Assembly: GCA_030642005.1 (NCBI GenBank)
Contig: DAOWOP010000040.1
Coordinates: forward strand, 1-17,734
DNA from: Planctomycetales bacterium
GTDB taxonomy: Bacteria > Planctomycetota > Phycisphaerae > SM23-33
DNA length: 17,734 nt
Direction: 5' to 3'
Shown: piece after piece, positions 13,661-17,734 of the stretch
Numbering within the stretch: the first letter of the stretch is position 1
Layout: every line of letters starts with the position of its first letter
Notes under the pieces: model-generated
Seen by the model: the letters and a program-made list of their open reading frames with translations, nothing else
Databases searched by the model: none
What the model was told of the DNA's origin: nothing
Program-made: the position numbers and the translations under genes

Positions 13661-15225
13661 TATCCTCGTGCTCCCTTTATTCTTCCGCCGCCGCTGAGGA
13701 ACCCGCCGTAGTTACGCATAATCAGTTCGGCTTCGATCCGCTGAACCATGTCCAGCGCAACAGAGACCATAATCAGCAGTCCCGTCCCGCCGAGGTAGGC
13801 GGCGATGCTGAAAGGTATCCCAAGCCCAATGACTATCACCTGCGGAATAACCGCAATTGCCGCCAGGAAGCCTGCCCCGCAATAGGTTATCCGCTCCATG
13901 ACACGTTCGAGGTAATCGGCTGTCCGCTTGCCGGGCCTGAGACCCGGAATAAACGAACCGGAATCACGCAATTGGTCGGACATCTCCTTGGGGCGGAACT
14001 GCACCGTCGTCCAGAAATAAGCGAAGAAGAATATCATTCCCACATAGACCAATTGATAGACAAGGTTGTCCATGTTGAACGCCTGACCGAAGAACACCGC
14101 CACGCTGTTTCCCTGCCACTGTTCGGCGACCCACCGCGCTATGGCGTTGGGGAACATCATCAGCGAGGATGCGAAGATGATCGGCATGACCCCGCCGTGA
14201 TTGACCCGCAGGGGCAGGTATTGTCTTTGTCCGCCATAGACCCGCCGGCCTCGAGTATGCTTGGCCTGCTGGATGGGGATTCGGCGCTGCGCCTGAGTAA
14301 TGAGGATGGAACCGGCTACGACGGAGACAAACGCAGCCACCAGAAAGACGATGCTGATAAGTCCTATTTCACTACCGCCGCCGGCAACTTTAAATGATGT
14401 CATGCTCGCCAGGTCGCTTATCGCCCCGGGCATGCGAGCGACGATACCGGCCATAATTATCAGGCTGATGCCGTTGCCCACGCCGTACTCATCTATCTGC
14501 TCGCCAAGCCACATCAGAAAGATCGTCCCCGCCGTCAGGCCCAAAACAGCCATCAGGAACACGCTCGTCGATTCGACGTAAGCGGGGTACAGGTTTGGCA
14601 CCATTATGAATTTGTAGATGCCGACGGCCTGGACGACGCACAGCAGAACCGTCGCGTAACGGGTGTATTCCTGTATCTTTTTATGACCGGCCTGACCCTC
14701 CTTCTGGAGTTTCTCCAGCGCAGGAACCACCGTTACCAGAAGTTGGAAGATGATGGAGGCGGAGATATAGGGCATAATGCCCAGTCCGAAGAGCGTGCAC
14801 TTCTGGAGGTTTCCGCCGGTGAACATGGCGAAGTACTCCATCGCCTGTCCAAGTGCGCCTTCGGAAAGTTGACCCATGGACCGGCTGAGGGCTTCCTGGT
14901 TGAGTCCGGGCAGGGGAATCCAGAAGCCGACGCGGTAGATGCACAGAAGCAAAAGTGTGAATGCGATTTTCTTCAGAAGGTCCGGAACGGAGAAAATATT
15001 CTCCAGCACTCTTTTAATGGCGGTCGGCGCGATGAACACAAAGTAAAATATCGCCAACACCACCATCGCCCCAGCCGCCTGGGTTATCGGCCCGGTCAGG
15101 GCGGCTGTACTGAAGGATTCCGACGTCAGCGCACGATGGACGCCGACTCCGCCGTTCACCAGAAGGTACGCAGCCACAAGCCCGGCCACCAGGCCGAGAA
15201 CCAGTCTGAATGCTCTATAAGCCAT
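13660..15225 (-). CDS. secY: Protein translocase subunit SecY with N-terminal extension
   Basis: The channel subunit of the Sec translocon in the inner membrane. Residues from about 73 onward match SecY: VLENIFSVPDLLKKIAFTLL, then YRVGFWIPLPGLN, the plug region GGNLQKCTLFGLGIMPYISA (137-156), ten predicted membrane helices and the C-terminal YGGFLSGGGRIKGARG. That core is about 449 residues, the family norm. Residues 1-72 are extra and contain two strongly hydrophobic segments (5-23 and 49-66) with a loop between. The ATG at 15225 has no SD because a TAGTCAG repeat array abuts it; the alternative GTG at residue 73 also lacks an SD. The gene follows rplO and overlaps adk. Confidence 0.94.
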   Translation of the reverse strand: MAYRAFRLVLGLVAGLVAAYLLVNGGVGVHRALTSESFSTAALTGPITQAAGAMVVLAIFYFVFIAPTAIKRVLENIFSVPDLLKKIAFTLLLLCIYRVGFWIPLPGLNQEALSRSMGQLSEGALGQAMEYFAMFTGGNLQKCTLFGLGIMPYISASIIFQLLVTVVPALEKLQKEGQAGHKKIQEYTRYATVLLCVVQAVGIYKFIMVPNLYPAYVESTSVFLMAVLGLTAGTIFLMWLGEQIDEYGVGNGISLIIMAGIVARMPGAISDLASMTSFKVAGGGSEIGLISIVFLVAAFVSVVAGSILITQAQRRIPIQQAKHTRGRRVYGGQRQYLPLRVNHGGVMPIIFASSLMMFPNAIARWVAEQWQGNSVAVFFGQAFNMDNLVYQLVYVGMIFFFAYFWTTVQFRPKEMSDQLRDSGSFIPGLRPGKRTADYLERVMERITYCGAGFLAAIAVIPQVIVIGLGIPFSIAAYLGGTGLLIMVSVALDMVQRIEAELIMRNYGGFLSGGGRIKGARG

Positions 15226-15227
15226 TG

Positions 15228-15356
15228 TAATTAGTAATTAGTAATCAGTAATCAGTAGTCAGTAGTCAGTAGTCAGTAGTCAGTAAAAACAAAAGAAAAT
15301 ACCCGATGCTCATCTTTTTCTTCTTTTCCTGGCTACTGACTACAGGCTACCAGCTA
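15228..15356. repeat. Paired-word hairpin element C (TAGTCAG type, 7-base period)
   Basis: Eight contiguous heptamers at 15228-15283 drift in two steps: taattag twice, taatcag twice, tagtcag four times. The inverted heptamers ctggcta, ctgacta, caggcta and ccagcta occupy 15329-15356. An A-rich then pyrimidine-rich loop of about 45 bases separates the arms. The last three bases, 15354-15356, are the rplO stop codon. The other end is two bases from the secY start codon. It fills the rplO-secY spacer. Confidence 0.88.
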
Positions 15357-15803
15357 CTTGTTTTCCACTAGTTCGACGCTTCCTCCGGCCTGGAGAATTT
15401 TCTCTTCCGCCGAGGCCGAAAACGCATCCGCCGCCACAGTCAGTTTCTTTTTCAGTTCACCGCGTCCGAGGATTTTTACCGGGTCTCCGCCGGGACGGAC
15501 CAGGTGTTTTGCCGCCAGTGTTTCCAGGTCGGCGCGGTCGCCGTCGTTGAAGACTTCCAGGTCGGCAACGTTGACCACCTGGTAGGGCCGGCGGCAAAAG
15601 TCGGCGTTATTGAAGCCGCGTTTCGGTATCCTGGCCAAAACGGGTGTCTGTCCACCTTCGTATCCGAACATGGACGTTCTGCCGGCGCGCTGTCCTGCGC
15701 CCTTGTGCCCGCGACCGGAGGTCTTGCCTCGCCGGACACCTCGCCCGAGTCGCCTCGGCCTCTTGTTTCGACCGGCCTTGCTTAGTATCTCGTCCAACTT
15801 CAT
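15354..15803 (-). CDS. rplO: 50S ribosomal protein L15
   Basis: A 149-residue late-assembly protein of the large subunit. The basic glycine-rich N-terminal extension is visible: RRLGRGVRRGKTSGRGHKGA, then GQRAGRTSMFGYEGGQTPVL. The globular part shows RIPKRGFNN and a C-terminal KILGRGELKKKLTVAADAFS with EKILQAGGSVELVE. Its ATG overlaps the rpsE stop in an ATGA arrangement (15800-15803), so rpmD, normally between these genes, is absent here. Its TAG stop lies within the terminal unit of repeat element C. Confidence 0.97.
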   Translation of the reverse strand: MKLDEILSKAGRNKRPRRLGRGVRRGKTSGRGHKGAGQRAGRTSMFGYEGGQTPVLARIPKRGFNNADFCRRPYQVVNVADLEVFNDGDRADLETLAAKHLVRPGGDPVKILGRGELKKKLTVAADAFSASAEEKILQAGGSVELVENK

Positions 15804-16324
15804 GACAATGTAACCCCGCGCAGTTCGGCGACCTGCTCGGCACTGCGAAGCCTTTTCAACGCTCTCATGCCGGCCTGGAGAAGGTTCTTCGGATTAGTCG
15901 AGCCGTAAGACTTCGTCAACACGTCCCTGATACCGGCAAGTTCCAGCAGCGGTCGCAGACGGACTCCCGCGATGATGCCCGTACCTTCAGCGGCGGGAAT
16001 CAGCACGACCAGCGAGGAGCCGAACTTCGCCTTTATGCGATGCGGAATCGTGCTGCCGGTCATCTGTATCGCAACAAGGTTTTTTTTGGCGCTTTTGATA
16101 CCCTTTTCCACCGCGGTCGGCACTTCGTTGGCCTTGCCGTAACCGATCCCGACCTGCCCGCTGCGGTCGCCCACGACAACCAGCGCCGCGAAACGGAACC
16201 GCCTCCCGCCCTTGACAACCTTCGCGCAGCGGTAGATCTTCACGACCTGGTCTTCCAGGCCTCCTTCTTCGGAAAAAGTTTCCCGCTTGTCCCGTTTATT
16301 CTGTTGTCTCTGCATCTGCGCCAA
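15800..16324 (-). CDS. rpsE: 30S ribosomal protein S5
   Basis: A 174-residue small-subunit protein important for translational accuracy. The dsRBD-like N-terminal domain shows EDQVVKIYRCAKVVKGGRRF and VVVGDRSGQVGIGYGKANEV. The C-terminal domain shows GIIAGVRLRPLLELAGIRDV and LTKSYGSTNPKNLLQAGMRA. I chose a TTG start at 16322-16324 because a minus-strand GGAG (16333-16336) lies eight bases upstream; the ATG at 16315 is 17 bases from it. Only three residues differ between the choices. It overlaps rplO by four bases. Confidence 0.96.
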   Translation of the reverse strand: MAQMQRQQNKRDKRETFSEEGGLEDQVVKIYRCAKVVKGGRRFRFAALVVVGDRSGQVGIGYGKANEVPTAVEKGIKSAKKNLVAIQMTGSTIPHRIKAKFGSSLVVLIPAAEGTGIIAGVRLRPLLELAGIRDVLTKSYGSTNPKNLLQAGMRALKRLRSAEQVAELRGVTLS

Positions 16325-16332
16325 GACGTCTG

Positions 16333-16336
16333 CTCC
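16333..16336 (-). promoter_or_regulatory. Ribosome binding site supporting a TTG start for rpsE
   Basis: Minus-strand GGAG is spaced eight bases from TTG (16324) and 17 from the next ATG (16315). This favours the TTG start. Confidence 0.5.
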
Positions 16337-16347
16337 ACACTAAAAAG

Positions 16348-16716
16348 TCAGAATTCCAGTCCGCCCTTACGAGCGGCTTCGGCCAGTTCCTTTACTCGCC
16401 CATGAAAAGCGTATCCGCTACGGTCGAACACGACTTTTTTGATTCCTTCGCCGGCGGCTTTCGCCGCCAGTGTCTCGCCGACGGCGGCGGCGGCGGACTT
16501 GTTGCCGCCGTAGCCGATTTTCGCCCGCAGGTCTTTTTCCGCGCTGGAGGCTGATACAAGCGTCGCCCCGACGGTGTCGTCGATAATCTGCGCGTAGATA
16601 TTTTTATGGCTTCGGAAGACCGTCAGTCTCGGCCTGTCCGGCCGGCCCGTAAGCCGGCGGCGAATTCGCTTCTTTCGTCGCCACCGACATGCAATTTTTT
16701 TAATCAAACTCTTCAT
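16348..16716 (-). CDS. rplR: 50S ribosomal protein L18
   Basis: A 122-residue protein that binds 5S rRNA in the central protuberance. The very basic N-terminus (KKIACRWRRKKRIRRRLTGR) is followed by PDRPRLTVFRSHKNIYAQII, the L18 signature. The C-terminal KKVVFDRSGYAFHGRVKELA is also diagnostic. The ATG at 16714-16716 has agga eight bases upstream that overlaps the rplF stop region. It is nine bases after rplF and 23 before rpsE. Confidence 0.97.
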   Translation of the reverse strand: MKSLIKKIACRWRRKKRIRRRLTGRPDRPRLTVFRSHKNIYAQIIDDTVGATLVSASSAEKDLRAKIGYGGNKSAAAAVGETLAAKAAGEGIKKVVFDRSGYAFHGRVKELAEAARKGGLEF

Positions 16717-16725
16717 ACACTAGTC

Positions 16726-17304
16726 CTATTCGCCGGTACCCGCGAAGGCCTTGCCTGTCTTCCTGCGGATATATTCACCGGCATATCGAAGCCCTTTGCC
16801 TTTATAAGGTTCCGGCGGGCGGGCCTTTCGTAATCGAGCGGCGAACTCGCCTACTGCCTGTTTGTCCGGGCCTGAAACGGAGAACTTCGCCGGGTCGGTG
16901 TCGCCGCGGGCCTGGGGAGCCTGCACAGTTATCGTAAGACCGGACGGTATGCCATAAACACGCTGGGTGGCGTGCCCAACCGACAGGGAAACCTTGTCGC
17001 CCTGCACCTGAATTCCGTAACCCACGCCGTAAATCTCCAGAGCCTTCTCATAACCGTTCAGGCAACCTTCGATCATATTGGCAACCAGCGCACGCGTCGT
17101 CCCGTGCAGCGCCCTGGACAGCCGATCGTTACTTTTTCTCTGAACGGTAATCACCTTTGCGTCCCGGTCATAGTCCATGCCGATCTCGGGGCGATGCGTC
17201 CATGACAGTTTTCCCTTCGGCCCTTCAATACTTACTACCCGACCATCGACGGAAACCTTCACGCCTTCGGGTACGGGTATCGGTTTATTTCCTATACGCG
17301 ACAT
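16726..17304 (-). CDS. rplF: 50S ribosomal protein L6
   Basis: A 192-residue protein near the sarcin-ricin loop and the factor-binding site. It begins MSRIGNKPIPVPEGVKVSVD and ends with the diagnostic RKARPPEPYKGKGLRYAGEY plus a RRKTGKAF tail. KGLRYAGE is the family signature. The start is either the ATG at 17304 (standard MSRIG) or one two codons upstream at 17310 (MNMSRIG). Neither has a proper SD, because a repeat element of ATTCCACGA units runs up to and into the upstream ATG. It follows rpsH across that element. Confidence 0.96.
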   Translation of the reverse strand: MSRIGNKPIPVPEGVKVSVDGRVVSIEGPKGKLSWTHRPEIGMDYDRDAKVITVQRKSNDRLSRALHGTTRALVANMIEGCLNGYEKALEIYGVGYGIQVQGDKVSLSVGHATQRVYGIPSGLTITVQAPQARGDTDPAKFSVSGPDKQAVGEFAARLRKARPPEPYKGKGLRYAGEYIRRKTGKAFAGTGE

Positions 17305-17308
17305 ATTC

Positions 17309-17418
17309 ATTCCACGAATTCCACGAATCGAAACAAATTACACAAATTTCAAAAACAGATAAATTGTGTAATTCATTCTTATTCGTGTAATTCGTTCCTA
17401 TTCGTGCGATTCGTGTTA
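17309..17418. repeat. Paired-word hairpin element D (ATTCGTG type, 9-base period)
   Basis: The left arm at 17309-17344 has 9-base units attccacga twice, atcgaaaca and aattacaca. The right arm at 17362-17417 has aattgtgta, attcattctt, attcgtgta, attcgttcct, attcgtgcg and attcgtgtt, mostly in 9-base phase with two 10-base units. The arms are broadly complementary. The left end overlaps the upstream rplF ATG and the right end contains part of the rpsH stop codon. A related half-site, ttacacgaattcg, lies at 6031-6043. Confidence 0.83.
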
Positions 17419-17734
17419 ACAGACAGTACAGAGTACCTCTCCGCCTATGTTTTCTTCTCGGCATCGGCGGTCGGACAATACGCCTTTGCTGGTGGAGATG
17501 ATTGCTACGCCCAAGCCGTCCATCGGGCGTGGCAGATCGGCTGCGCCGCTATAGACCCGCTGTCCCGGTTTGGAGGCCCGCTTCAGTTCCGATATTATCT
17601 GCTCGCCGCTCGGGCCGTAACGAAGGTACACCCGCAACAGGCCCGCCGGTCGGTCGCCGTCGTCGATCCGCGTGTCATCGCCTCTGTCTCCTTCTTCTTT
17701 AAGCACTTGTTCGATTCCTTCGCAGCTTTTGCTC
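17416..17734 (-). CDS. rpsH: 30S ribosomal protein S8 (5' end outside window)
   Basis: The C-terminal 105 or so residues of S8, a 16S rRNA central-domain protein that also represses the spc operon in E. coli. The frame is open to the window edge, beginning SKSCEGIEQVLKEEG, which matches the S8 helix before its second strand. The C-terminal YSGAADLPRPMDGLGVAIIS, then TSKGVLSDRRCREENIGGEV ending LLCTVC-like, is diagnostic (STSKG and GGEVLC). The TAA at 17416-17418 is merged with the end of repeat element D. Its start and any upstream rpsN are beyond the window. Confidence 0.94.
   Translation of the reverse strand, partial: SKSCEGIEQVLKEEGDRGDDTRIDDGDRPAGLLRVYLRYGPSGEQIISELKRASKPGQRVYSGAADLPRPMDGLGVAIISTSKGVLSDRRCREENIGGEVLCTVC

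Noticed and set aside
13609..14397. 262-residue plus-strand frame opposite secY
   Set aside because: Antisense shadow; hydrophilic and motif-free, whereas the minus strand encodes unmistakable SecY.

Overview
The window is a stretch of bacterial chromosome. Its right half (about 8.8-17.7 kb) is a long minus-strand ribosomal-protein cluster that joins the usual spc and alpha operons. In transcription order it reads rpsH (cut by the window edge), rplF, rplR, rpsE, rplO, secY, adk, map, rpmJ, rpsM, rpsK, rpsD, rpoA, rplQ, and then a HIT-family hydrolase. Two genes common in this order, rpmD (L30) and infA (IF-1), are absent. GC-rich genes, AT-rich repeat-filled spacers, the missing L30, a UROD-superfamily protein and a PSP1-domain protein suggest Planctomycetota (Phycisphaerae-like) or another PVC-type lineage. 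This is inference; no 16S or other decisive marker is present.

The left half is a set of housekeeping and metabolic genes. Bases 1-930 carry no credible gene but are packed with tandem short words and palindromes. A nitroreductase and an XRE-cupin regulator follow on the minus strand. The regulator is divergent from a threonine-to-glycine pair: tdh (L-threonine 3-dehydrogenase) and kbl (2-amino-3-ketobutyrate CoA ligase). A near-perfect inverted repeat lies in the divergent spacer and is a candidate operator. Next come a convergent PSP1/RicT-like gene (minus), a lipoprotein N-acetylmuramoyl-L-alanine amidase (plus) and a UROD-superfamily protein of unknown substrate (plus), which converges on the HIT gene.

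The most unusual feature is not a gene. Of the eight intergenic gaps longer than 100 bases that follow a stop codon on the same strand, seven (and the one long convergent gap) hold an element built from a short word of 7 or 9 bases repeated in tandem, then a loop, then the same word repeated in reverse complement. The word differs between loci: CACAGAG-type at four sites, and GTAATTC, TAGTCAG, ATTCGTG and CGCGAAC types at one site each. The architecture and position (0-16 bases after a stop codon in most cases) stay the same. Three such elements run into the stop codon itself. Single-armed arrays of 10-, 8- and 7-base words occur in the gene-free left end. These elements interrupt the ribosomal operon at rpsH/rplF, rplO/secY, adk/map and map/rpmJ and separate rplQ from the HIT gene. 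They are candidates for an undescribed class of intergenic hairpin elements or for the trace of an unknown repeat-copying activity.

Other points worth a second look are a SecY with an extra two-helix N-terminus, two palindromes that differ by a compensatory base change, and SD-less starts for rplF and secY next to repeat elements.
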